From JBEKTY01 sp049515555 (GTDB lineage: Bacteria; Planctomycetota; Planctomycetia; Pirellulales; Thermoguttaceae): a stretch of DNA of 25,944 nt. The DNA is taken from contig JBEKTY010000115.1 in the NCBI GenBank assembly GCA_049515555.1, positions 1-25,944 on the forward strand. Reading direction: 5' to 3'. The notes under the pieces were generated by a model. It was not told the origin of the DNA. It made no database searches and saw only the letters and a list, made by a program, of their open reading frames with translations. This document shows, in pieces, positions 1 to 7,392 of this stretch; within the stretch, counting starts at the first letter, position 1, and each line of letters begins with the position of its first letter. The translations under genes were made by a program, and so were the position numbers.

Positions 1-1
1 G

Positions 2-1600
2 TTGAAATCCTTCTGGCGCGCCGAGAAAGGGCCGGGACCGGTGGAGAACTGGACAACGATCGAGAACAAATCCGGGGCGGAGGTCGTCTTCAGCCGTGAA
101 GTCCCCGCGGCGTCCCTGAAGCTGGCAGCCGAAGCGGCCGTGACCCTGCACCGTGCTGAGAAGACGCCGGCGGGCAAGGGGGTGGTTTATCAGGACGTGA
201 TCGGACCGAAAGCTAGTTTCGCCACCCACAACGCGCAGATCCCCCTGGTCATCCTTGGCATCGGCAACACCCACGGCGTCTATTTCGGGTTCGAATGGGA
301 AGTGGGCGGATTCAGAATTTCCTCCGACGTGGACCCGCTGCACCTGACCGTCTCCGCCCATCCGATCACTGAGAACGTCACCCGCGCCAACGGGACGCAG
401 TTCTTGGTTCCCAGCGTGTACTACGGCGCCTACCGGGGCGACATCGACGACGGCAGCAACCGGTTCAAGCGGTGGTTCTGGAACCACAAAATCACGCGCA
501 GCTTGCACGACAACAAGAACGAGCCGTGGGTCGAGGTCTGCATGCAAGACATCGGTGGCAATGGCAGTTCCAGCATCACCGGCAATACGCCGCAAGTTAT
601 CTACGACCGCCTCGCCTCTACCGGGGTCGAACTGGTGAAAATTGACTTCTGGGACGGGACGGGGCAGTGCTGGTACGCGGGCCAGGACTGGCAGTTCAAG
701 CCCGCGGTCTGGCCCAACGGCTTCGACTTCGCCACCAAGGCGCATAAGGCAGGGCTGAAGGCTTCGCTTTACATGGGCGGCACCTACATGAACGTCGATC
801 TCAATACGATCGCCGGACGCGACAAGCAACTTGCCGCCCTGCTCAAACGGTACGATGAAGGCTGGTTCGACATGTGGCGCACCGACCGTTACATTGCGCC
901 CCGCGACCCGATTCCGGACACCTACGAGGGCGTGACCAATTTCCTCTATATTCAGGACTACTTGATCAAGAACCGGCCGGAGTACCGCTACGAGAACTGC
1001 TGCAACGGCGGGAAGTACAAGGGCTTCGCCATTTGCCGGCGCATGACCTTCTGCACCATGAATGACGTCGATAACGACCCCGTCGCGACTCGGACAACCT
1101 ATTTTTCCAATACGTATGGGATCAATCCGGTCCAACTGAAGTCCGATCTTGGTCCGGCCAACACCGCCTACGAGATGCGCACGCACATGCTGGGGTCCAT
1201 CCTCTCCTGGGCGGCCGACAATCCCGTCTATCGGCAGCACATCGCGCTTTACAAGGCCAGACAGCGTCCGATGCTCCGAGGATGCTGCGTTTACCACATC
1301 CTGCCCATGGCAGACGGCGTCAACTGGGACGGGCTGCAATTCTATAACCCCGACCTGGACCAGGGCTCCGTCTTCCTCTTTAAGCCTTCGGTCAAGGCCG
1401 CTGACGGCGATTCGAAGCGCATCAAGCTCAAGGGGCTTGACCGAAAGGCGACATATTCGCTGACCTTCCAGGACAGGGCGAACCTCAACTGCAAGAAGAC
1501 CGGGGCACAGCTCATGGACGAAGGAATCATCGCCAGCGGAATGACCGGCGACCGCGCTTCGGAGATTATCTGGATGGAAAAGGCGGAGACCAGCTTGTAG
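2..1600 (+). CDS. GH36-like alpha-galactosidase (melibiase), 5' end cut off by the window
   Basis: The frame is open to the window edge and the protein begins inside what looks like the N-terminal beta-sandwich of clan GH-D enzymes, so about 532 C-terminal residues are visible and the true start lies upstream. The segment YYGAYRGDIDDGSNRFKRW (near residue 140) is the usual lead-in to the GH36 barrel. VKIDFWDG carries the expected nucleophile, Asp215. MNDVDND (about residue 352) matches the conserved strand following the acid/base loop. The C-terminal small beta-domain ends naturally (SEIIWMEKA), so the 3' end is intact. GH36 enzymes release terminal alpha-galactose by a retaining mechanism. 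Odd point: in the loop where GH36 has C-x-S-G-G-x-R-x-D, this protein has CCNGGKYKG (residues 333-341), so the acid/base Asp is not where expected. The fold assignment is fairly safe; alpha-galactosidase activity is inference. Confidence 0.8.
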   Translation: MKSFWRAEKGPGPVENWTTIENKSGAEVVFSREVPAASLKLAAEAAVTLHRAEKTPAGKGVVYQDVIGPKASFATHNAQIPLVILGIGNTHGVYFGFEWEVGGFRISSDVDPLHLTVSAHPITENVTRANGTQFLVPSVYYGAYRGDIDDGSNRFKRWFWNHKITRSLHDNKNEPWVEVCMQDIGGNGSSSITGNTPQVIYDRLASTGVELVKIDFWDGTGQCWYAGQDWQFKPAVWPNGFDFATKAHKAGLKASLYMGGTYMNVDLNTIAGRDKQLAALLKRYDEGWFDMWRTDRYIAPRDPIPDTYEGVTNFLYIQDYLIKNRPEYRYENCCNGGKYKGFAICRRMTFCTMNDVDNDPVATRTTYFSNTYGINPVQLKSDLGPANTAYEMRTHMLGSILSWAADNPVYRQHIALYKARQRPMLRGCCVYHILPMADGVNWDGLQFYNPDLDQGSVFLFKPSVKAADGDSKRIKLKGLDRKATYSLTFQDRANLNCKKTGAQLMDEGIIASGMTGDRASEIIWMEKAETSL

Positions 1601-1797
1601 GCCACCAGCGAGTCGGACAGCGAATCGTAGAGGTGCAGACCGAAGCTGGCATTATGTCGGACGATATTACCGTGGAAGGTGTGTTGGCTGCCGCTAGCAT
1701 AGACTCCGTGGTCGAATTGGACGTGGCAGCCGTTGAACTCGATGAGGTTGTTCTCGACTACGCCGCCGCTGTGGCCCAGGGCCGGTCTAAGAGGCTC
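1600..1797 (-). pseudogene. Antisense remnant of a right-handed beta-helix gene
   Basis: Read on the minus strand, this stretch gives an open frame with clear beta-helix repeat texture: VVENNLIEFNGCHVQFDHGV, then HTFHGNIVRHNASFGLHLYD. The N-x-I-x-x-N rungs are typical of PbH1/NosD-like right-handed helices. There is no start codon with a ribosome site. A stop lies just upstream in frame (1807-1809), and downstream the frame runs into the antisense of the GH36 gene, where the repeat texture ends near base 1600. It is therefore a fragment cut at both ends. It is not part of the intact beta-helix gene at 4913-6898, whose rungs differ. It probably remains from an older gene disrupted when the GH36 end and the DUF4838 gene were brought together. 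Confidence 0.6.
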
Positions 1798-1816
1798 TAA
1801 CGGAACTCACGTGCCA

Positions 1817-1896
1817 TCGCCCCTGCCTTTCTCCCGCAAGGGGGCGTGGGGAGTTGTGTCAGAGCCTCGAAGTCGTACCGCCGATCCTAATCGGCA
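1817..1896 (+). repeat. Palindrome-rich intergenic element upstream of the DUF4838 gene
   Basis: The 306-base gap between the GH36 stop and the DUF4838 start holds the beta-helix relic, then a short palindromic stretch. CTCCCGCAAGGGGG at about 1832-1845 is the core of a CCC..CTCCC-CAA-GGG..GGGG imperfect hairpin of the kind scattered between genes in many planctomycete-like genomes. Just after it is a perfect 6-bp stem, GCCGAT-CCTA-ATCGGC (about 1879-1894). A related CTCCC-x-CAAGGG core occurs in the esterase gene near 11960. It could be a REP-like element or part of the 5' leader of the next gene. Confidence 0.35.
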
Positions 1897-1906
1897 GGAG
1901 GGTAAA

Positions 1907-4465
1907 GTGATTCGTTTCTGGATGCTCGGTTGTCTTAGCGTTCTTGCTTTGTCGCCGCTGGCAGTGCCTGACGCTGAATTGGTTCTCGCCGAGAATGGAA
2001 GATCGGCGTATGTCATCGCTATTCCGAGCGGGTCGGACGACCACGACCGTTTGAAGTGGGCGGTCGATCTGTTGCAGTCCACGCTGGGAGAGGCCGTCGG
2101 CGTCACGCTGCCAGTCGTCAAGGAAGACGACCTCAAGGCCGGCACACCGGCGATCTACCTGGGCCGCACCCAGGCGGCGACGAAGGCCGGCCTGCGCTTG
2201 CGAGAGCTCAAAGGCTGGGCTTTCATCAAGGAGGTCAAGGGCAGCGGCATTTTCCTGGCCGGTCTGGACTCGAAGTTTGAGGTGCCGGGCCCGTACGAAG
2301 GGCTCAAAGGCTCCGGTTTCGAGTACCTGGGAACGCTCAAAGCGGTGACTTCTTTTCTGGAGGAGGAAGTCGGCGCGCGATTCCTGCTGCCGACCAGGAA
2401 TGGGCGGCACATTCCAAAGTTGACCCGCCTGACAGTGAAGTCCGACCTGAAGGTCTTCCGCGCACCACTGCTCGCCTATGCCATGGCCCGCGACGCGGGC
2501 GACGACGTCTACCAGGTCGCCAACAACTTCGTCATGAGCAACTTTACGCGGAGCTACAGCGGCCATTCCTACAACATCGCGGTGCCGGCCGAGAAATACG
2601 AGAAGACGCACCCCGAATACTTCGCGCTGATCGGCGGCGTGCGCAAATCAAAGGGTAATCATGTCTGCATCTCCAACCAGGCCGTGGAGGATCTGATGGT
2701 CCAGGAACTGGAGCGGCAGTACGACAAAGGCTACGAATGTGTCGAAGTGAATGTGGCCGACGCGCATGAGCCCTGCGAATGCCCGAGGTGTGTAGCGCTA
2801 CACCCGGATCCGGGCGAACGCCTGTGGCTTGCGTACGCGAAACTGGCGGAGCGGGTCAAGCGGGAGCGGCCGGGCAAGAAGGTCATGTTGGCCTCGTACG
2901 GCGTGACCGGAAGCCCGCCCAAATCGCTCAAGCAGCTTCCGGACAACGTGGTGATTCAGATGTGCGGCTACCAGGCGGACGATTTCGACGCCTGGAACAA
3001 GTTCCAGGTGGACAAGACGGTTTACGTTTACACCTGGTGCAAAGTCGGCGGCGCCCCCGGCGGAATCGTCGGGCCGCAGCGTACTCCCCGCTATGCCGGC
3101 GAGCAGGTACGGCTGTTCGCCAGGAACAAGGTCCGCGGCATCTATTTCTTCGGCGGCCAGGAGCTGCAGGGACTGGAAGGGCCCGTGTATTATGTCTACG
3201 GGCAAATGCTGGGCAACCCGGAACTGCATTACGCGGAGGTGGCCAACGACTTTTACCAGGCGGCGTATGGCAAGGCCCGCGCGCCCATGGCCGCCTTCTT
3301 CAACGCCATGCACGATCGGCTGGAAACTTCCTCCGCAATCTGCCTCTCGACCAACGTCAGTTTCCGCACGGAGCCGGAGCCCGGCTATATCTTCTCCGCG
3401 ACCACTTCGGAGGACTGGTTCTGCCATTACTTTCCGCCCAAGCTCGTGTCGGACATGGAGAAGAATCTCCAGCGCGCCAAGGGCCTGGCGGCGACGGATG
3501 GCGACCCGACGGTGATGAAGCGGATCCGCCGCGTGGAATTCGATTTCGACTACCTGAAGAATCTTGCGGACATCTTCACGCTCTACCGCGCTTACCGCAC
3601 GAGGCCGAATTGGGCGACCTTCGACCTGCTGGCCGCCGAGATCGAGAAGCGCAACGCGTTCCTGGACGCCTCGTTCGACGCGCAAGGCCGTTTCAAGGCA
3701 GCGTTTGACGGCTGGCCTGGCTTCTTCGGCAACATGTCCAAGGCGGAGATGCTGGTCAACGGCAATTACCTCGGCGCGCCGACCATGTGGAACACCAAGG
3801 CCATGCGGGCGAAGAAGATCCTGCCCGGCGTGGACGCGAAGGCAACGACGGTCGCCAGGGTCAAGGGGATCCGACTCACCGGCCGCCTGGACGACCCGGC
3901 CTGGCGGGGCCTCAAGGCCGAGGAAATCGCGGGGGTCAACCTGGGCGAGCTGAAGCACCCGGCCACTTTCAGGCTGGCCTACGACGAGAGGAATTTCTAC
4001 GTCGGCTTCGAGTGCTCGTTCGACCGGCTCGAAGAGGTGGAAACGCAGCCGATGGGCCGCGACGGACGATGCTGGCGGGCCGAGTGCGTCGAGCTCGTGC
4101 TGGACCCGGCGGCCGCCCGGGAGAAGTGCTACCACTTGATCGTCAACCCGGTGCCCAACTCCTGCTACGATGCCCGCCTGGGGTTCATCACCGACCCGCG
4201 CGACCCGCTCTACCGGGCGGAGGATCCGTCGTGGAACGGCGCATGGGAATACGTCCCCGCCATCGACAAGGAGAGGAAGAAGTACACGATCGAGATCAAG
4301 ATCCCGTTCCGGAGCTTGGGGGTGGAATCGCCCCGCAGCGGCACAAGCTGGGCGGCCAACTTCGGCCGCGAAAACGACGGCAGCGACGTGGGCCTCTGGT
4401 CGCCCAACCTGGAGGACGGCGGCATCTGCTCGCTGCGTGCGCTGGGCGATCTGACGTTTCAGTAA
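1907..4465 (+). CDS. Secreted DUF4838 protein with C-terminal CBM9-like domain
   Basis: The start is GTG at 1907: AGGAGG lies five bases upstream and a signal peptide (IRFWMLGCLSVLALSPLAV) follows immediately; the in-frame ATG at 1733 has neither and would add 58 unlikely residues. This gives 852 aa. After the signal peptide comes an alpha/beta domain like those preceding the barrel in GH20/GH67-type enzymes (GTLKAVTSFLEEEVGARFL). The DUF4838 region follows, with its hallmark HPEYFALIGG and the cysteine cluster HEPCECPRC (C290, C292, C295). The last roughly 200 residues are CBM9-like: RLTGRLDDPAWRGL, FRLAYDERNFYVGF, YTIEIKIPF. DUF4838 proteins sit in polysaccharide loci and are thought to be glycoside hydrolases, but I know of no defined reaction. 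It follows the GH36 gene on the same strand after 306 bases. The family call is strong; function is inferred. Confidence 0.85.
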   Translation: MIRFWMLGCLSVLALSPLAVPDAELVLAENGRSAYVIAIPSGSDDHDRLKWAVDLLQSTLGEAVGVTLPVVKEDDLKAGTPAIYLGRTQAATKAGLRLRELKGWAFIKEVKGSGIFLAGLDSKFEVPGPYEGLKGSGFEYLGTLKAVTSFLEEEVGARFLLPTRNGRHIPKLTRLTVKSDLKVFRAPLLAYAMARDAGDDVYQVANNFVMSNFTRSYSGHSYNIAVPAEKYEKTHPEYFALIGGVRKSKGNHVCISNQAVEDLMVQELERQYDKGYECVEVNVADAHEPCECPRCVALHPDPGERLWLAYAKLAERVKRERPGKKVMLASYGVTGSPPKSLKQLPDNVVIQMCGYQADDFDAWNKFQVDKTVYVYTWCKVGGAPGGIVGPQRTPRYAGEQVRLFARNKVRGIYFFGGQELQGLEGPVYYVYGQMLGNPELHYAEVANDFYQAAYGKARAPMAAFFNAMHDRLETSSAICLSTNVSFRTEPEPGYIFSATTSEDWFCHYFPPKLVSDMEKNLQRAKGLAATDGDPTVMKRIRRVEFDFDYLKNLADIFTLYRAYRTRPNWATFDLLAAEIEKRNAFLDASFDAQGRFKAAFDGWPGFFGNMSKAEMLVNGNYLGAPTMWNTKAMRAKKILPGVDAKATTVARVKGIRLTGRLDDPAWRGLKAEEIAGVNLGELKHPATFRLAYDERNFYVGFECSFDRLEEVETQPMGRDGRCWRAECVELVLDPAAAREKCYHLIVNPVPNSCYDARLGFITDPRDPLYRAEDPSWNGAWEYVPAIDKERKKYTIEIKIPFRSLGVESPRSGTSWAANFGRENDGSDVGLWSPNLEDGGICSLRALGDLTFQ

Positions 4466-4518
4466 GGGTGACGTGGAGGCGCGAGGGAATCGGTTCGCGG
4501 CTGGAAAGAGTGGGACCC

Positions 4519-4923
4519 ATGAGCACCCCCCAAGAACTTTATCTCGGCATAGAAATCGGAGCGACCAAGCAGCAGCTCGCACTAGCCGACGCCGACGGCG
4601 AGCCGCTCGGCATGGTCTCCGGGAAGTTCCCCCTGCCGAACGGCGCGGCTAACATCCGCGGCTGGCTCCTCGCCGAAATCCCGCGCCTGATCGCTCGTCA
4701 AGGGGAATTCGGCGGCGGGGCGTGCGCCATCGGGGCAGGCTTCGGCGGCGTGCTGGAGAGCAAGCCGATTGTCCAACGGCACGAACACGAGGCGTTCAAG
4801 AAGAAGGTTTCCGCAGACTTCATGGCGAACCTGAGGGAGAGTTGCACGCTTCACCCCCGGTTCCGACGCGAGCAACCGCCGCTGCAACGAGGTTATGTGC
4901 TTCTACGGATCCTCATGGCGTAA
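4519..4923 (+). pseudogene. Truncated ROK-family protein (sugar kinase/regulator N-terminus)
   Basis: An ATG at 4519, 53 bases after the DUF4838 stop, opens a 134-aa frame. Residues 1-90 look like the N-terminal ATPase lobe of ROK proteins: YLGIEIGATKQQLALAD is the phosphate-1 motif (usual D-x-G-G-T-K), and IGAGFGG is the second glycine motif. Intact ROK proteins are about 300 aa or more; here similarity stops near VLESKPIVQ (about base 4775), and the rest is basic sequence I cannot assign. The sugar-binding residues and the zinc-binding cysteine cluster of ROK kinases are absent. The frame ends 11 bases inside the convergent beta-helix gene. I read it as a gene cut by a rearrangement; an active protein is unlikely. 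A sugar kinase or repressor would have fitted the locus. Confidence 0.65.
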
Positions 4924-6898
4924 TCCCCAACCGGCTCTTGAAAGGCTCCCGCGGGCCGGTCTTGGCGGCCGATTCAGGCGGATAGTCCTTCACGCCGAAG
5001 TAATTCACGCCCCAGGAAAAGTCCGCTTTCGAGCAGCCGTTGAAGCGGATCGGCGTATCGACCGTGCCATAAACGATATTGTTTTCCAAACGGACCCCAT
5101 GCGAGCGGTCGTCGAGGAAGATGCCGTTACTCCGGTTGGCACCCCAGCGGTCGCGCGGGATGTCGTGGATCAGGTTCCCGCGGATAACCGAAGGCGCCGC
5201 AGGTGTTCCGGCGATGCCTTCCGTGTAGATGCCGCCGATGTCGGTCAATTTCTCGGCCGCATGATGGACGTGGTTGTACTCGATGGTGACTTCCTCTTGC
5301 CGCCCCGGCACGAACGCGAAGAGCGTGATGCACCCCATCACGCCGGCATACGGCACGTGGGCCACGAGGTTGTGAGAGATGCGGGTCCTGCGGCAGAAAC
5401 TCGACACGATGCCGCTGCCGCACCAGTCCATTTCTCCAGTCTGATGTACGTAACAGTTGGAGATCTCATTGGCCAACGGCTCGTCCAGTGGCCGTTTCCA
5501 GGCGAAGTCCTCGCCGCAGAACGGCCCGTGCGCCATGCCCACGTGAATTCCGTGGCCGCCTGTGTCGAAGGCCTCGCAGCCCACCACGCGATCGTCGCGG
5601 CACCCCTCTGCCAGTCCGATTCCCGAAGCGCCCGCGTGTCCCACGCGGCACAGCTCCAGCAGGCACCGTTCGGCATACATCAAATCGACGGCCGCCGGCA
5701 GGCAGAACTCGGGAAACTCGTCCTTGGGCCGCAGGCTACCGGCCACACATGGCGCCGGCGTCAGTAGCGGCGTGGCCTGCGTGCCGTAGACGCCAAAGCC
5801 CATCGGGCGGTAGCCGCAGCTCGGCAGCCGCCACTCGGCATGTTCCAGCCGCAGCCCATGAATTTCCACGAAGCGGATCGGCTTGTCGGCGGTACCGTGA
5901 AGGCAGAGCAACTGGTCCAGGCGGGGAGCGATGAACTCTTCCGCGTTGGGGTCTTCGCCTTCGGCAGGCACGTAATAGACCAGCCCACCCTTGAAGTCAA
6001 GGTACCACTCGCCGGCTGCGGCCAGCAGCGACATGGCGTTTTCGATATGCCCTGTGGCCGCCCCGCTGGCACCCCCAGCCACCATGGACATCCCGCCCCA
6101 ATAATACGTGAAGTAGCCCATCGGCACGGCCGTGGTCAGTTGCGGGCCATTGACCTTCGCGATGGGAATGCGCATCGTGGCCCACTGCCCGCCAATGAGC
6201 GCGAAGACCTCCGCATTCCTGCTGCCCAGGTCGTGCGGCAGTTTGCCGTCGGGGAATGTCTTGAGGTCTTCGGCAGCGAACCGGGCCGTCCGCCAGGCGT
6301 GCTTCAGGCTTTCCCGCCAGCGATCGTGCGCGGGGCCCGGCCGCTGGGCTTCGGGCGTTGGCACCGAGGTGTCGACCACCTGGAAGTGGCCCTCGCTCGT
6401 CTTAGGCCACCGGGCGCGGGTAAGCCGCTTGCCATCGACCCAGAGCTGGCGAAAGGGCCACTTGCCGTCCCGGGCCTCGGGCACCGCGGTCACCCAGACC
6501 TTTCCGCGAGCCGCAGCCGCTAGATCAGCCGGCGCCGCCTCCAGCTTCTTCCACGGCCCAATGAGACGGCCGCCGCTCAACACGGGCCGCTCGCTGCCGT
6601 AGGCCCGGTAAACCATCGGTGCCCCTTCGCGGCCGGAATCCTCGGGCCCGAGGACGAAGGGCCGCACCAGCTCGTACCGCCCTTCGCGCAACCAGACGGT
6701 GACCCGCCGCGACGCCTCGGCGGCGCCGCCGTGGAGCAGACCGCGGGCGGCATCTCGCGCCCGTTCTAGTGTCCGCAGTGGTTTTTCGAGGCTGCCAGGG
6801 TTGCCATCGTCACCCTTAGGTGACACATACAGGTCTGCTGCCTTGGCTGCCGACACGCTCAAAATCGACGCCAGCAAGAAAAAGGTTGTTCGGTACAT
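4913..6898 (-). CDS. Secreted right-handed parallel beta-helix protein
   Basis: The start is the ATG at 6898, preceded by GGAG seven bases upstream and followed by a signal peptide (MYRTTFFLLASILSVSAAKA); a longer frame from 6979 lacks both. The protein is 661 aa. The mature N-terminus, DLYVSPKGDDGNPGSLEKPL, is the standard opening of PbH1/pectate-lyase-like proteins, in which the helix cap is followed by a sandwich insert (residues about 110-330). The helix rungs run from about residue 340 to 640: IHGLRLEHAEW, ISNCYVHQTGEMDW, IEYNHVHHAAEKLTDIGGIY, VIRGNLIHDI, LENNIVYGT. The C-terminus, AAKTGPREPFKSRL, resembles the usual AG-x-EP-Y tail, so the gene is complete despite ending against the broken ROK gene. 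Such proteins act as polysaccharide lyases, glycosidases or sugar epimerases outside the cell; which one cannot be told. It is divergent from the DUF6067 operon. Confidence 0.85.
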   Translation of the reverse strand: MYRTTFFLLASILSVSAAKAADLYVSPKGDDGNPGSLEKPLRTLERARDAARGLLHGGAAEASRRVTVWLREGRYELVRPFVLGPEDSGREGAPMVYRAYGSERPVLSGGRLIGPWKKLEAAPADLAAAARGKVWVTAVPEARDGKWPFRQLWVDGKRLTRARWPKTSEGHFQVVDTSVPTPEAQRPGPAHDRWRESLKHAWRTARFAAEDLKTFPDGKLPHDLGSRNAEVFALIGGQWATMRIPIAKVNGPQLTTAVPMGYFTYYWGGMSMVAGGASGAATGHIENAMSLLAAAGEWYLDFKGGLVYYVPAEGEDPNAEEFIAPRLDQLLCLHGTADKPIRFVEIHGLRLEHAEWRLPSCGYRPMGFGVYGTQATPLLTPAPCVAGSLRPKDEFPEFCLPAAVDLMYAERCLLELCRVGHAGASGIGLAEGCRDDRVVGCEAFDTGGHGIHVGMAHGPFCGEDFAWKRPLDEPLANEISNCYVHQTGEMDWCGSGIVSSFCRRTRISHNLVAHVPYAGVMGCITLFAFVPGRQEEVTIEYNHVHHAAEKLTDIGGIYTEGIAGTPAAPSVIRGNLIHDIPRDRWGANRSNGIFLDDRSHGVRLENNIVYGTVDTPIRFNGCSKADFSWGVNYFGVKDYPPESAAKTGPREPFKSRLGITP

Positions 6899-7154
6899 GT
6901 CCGGTCTCCAAAGTCCTGAATTCCTACCGCAACCAATGTTTCTACGCCAAACACCCGAAGTCAAAGCCGTATGCGGCAATACTGCACGTACGGATCCGTG
7001 CGGGGGCCGCTCGCAAGGGCGGTGCCTACCGCGACCAGTTGTTCACCTATTGGCCGTCTTACGCGAAGATCGCCGACACGCTGTGCGAGTCATCCTGCCA
7101 TGCCAACGCGTTGTTGATGAACGCTACCAATTCTCTCCGGCCGCCCTGGCCGGT

Positions 7155-7176
7155 CAACTACCTCCCACGGTAGTTG
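7155..7176. promoter_or_regulatory. Perfect 8-bp inverted repeat next to the operon promoter (operator candidate)
   Basis: CAACTACC and GGTAGTTG are exact reverse complements separated by six bases (TCCCAC). The right arm ends five bases before the -35 box of the promoter at 7182. No run of T follows, which argues against a terminator; the position suits a regulator site or a leader structure for either divergent gene. The symmetry is seen directly; the role is inferred. Confidence 0.45.
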
Positions 7177-7181
7177 CTGTC

Positions 7182-7209
7182 TTGCGACTGGAAAACGGTC
7201 CCGTATACT
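7182..7209 (+). promoter_or_regulatory. Sigma70-type promoter for the DUF6067-esterase-GH2 operon
   Basis: TTGCGA (7182-7187) and TATACT (7204-7209) are separated by 16 bases, matching four of six and five of six consensus positions. Transcription would start near 7216 and leave a leader of about 175 bases before the ATG at 7393. The downstream genes are packed 40-75 bases apart with no comparable promoter, so this site probably drives the whole run. Confidence 0.45.
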
Positions 7210-7392
7210 GGAAGAGGGGCCTGCCTGAGACGCGATCCCGACAGCGAAAGGTGCCTCGCCGCCAGGACGCCTGCCGTCAAGATCGCCGTATGGGTGCACA
7301 AGATCCGCACTTGAAGAGTAGTGGGCGACTTTCAGGCTTCCGAAATCACCGAGACTTCGGAAGTCCAATTTCTCGCGGAGAGGAGACTGACG

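Larger units (their letters stand above)
6899..7392. other. Divergent 494-base control region
   Basis: This non-coding stretch separates the minus-strand beta-helix gene from the plus-strand DUF6067 operon, so it should hold promoters for both. I see a 16-bp near-palindrome centred on GGATCC (6987-7002, one G-T pair), a perfect 8-bp hairpin (7155-7176) and a plus-strand promoter (7182-7209). On the minus strand the best -35-like box is TTGACT near 6960, but it has no convincing -10. A plus-strand frame across 6905-7173 has no ribosome site and no recognisable domain, so I do not call it a gene. Confidence 0.5.

Noticed and set aside
1733..1906. An N-terminal extension of the DUF4838 protein from ATG 1733
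   Set aside because: It would run through the antisense beta-helix relic and a palindromic repeat, and it places the clear signal peptide 58 residues inside the protein.
2798..4582. A 594-codon open frame on the minus strand opposite the DUF4838 gene
   Set aside because: It mirrors the codon structure of a well-supported plus-strand gene, has no ribosome site or domain, and is a typical GC-rich shadow.
6820..7173. A 117-codon plus-strand frame over the divergent control region
   Set aside because: It starts inside the beta-helix gene, has no ribosome site, and the non-overlapping part shows no domain I recognise.
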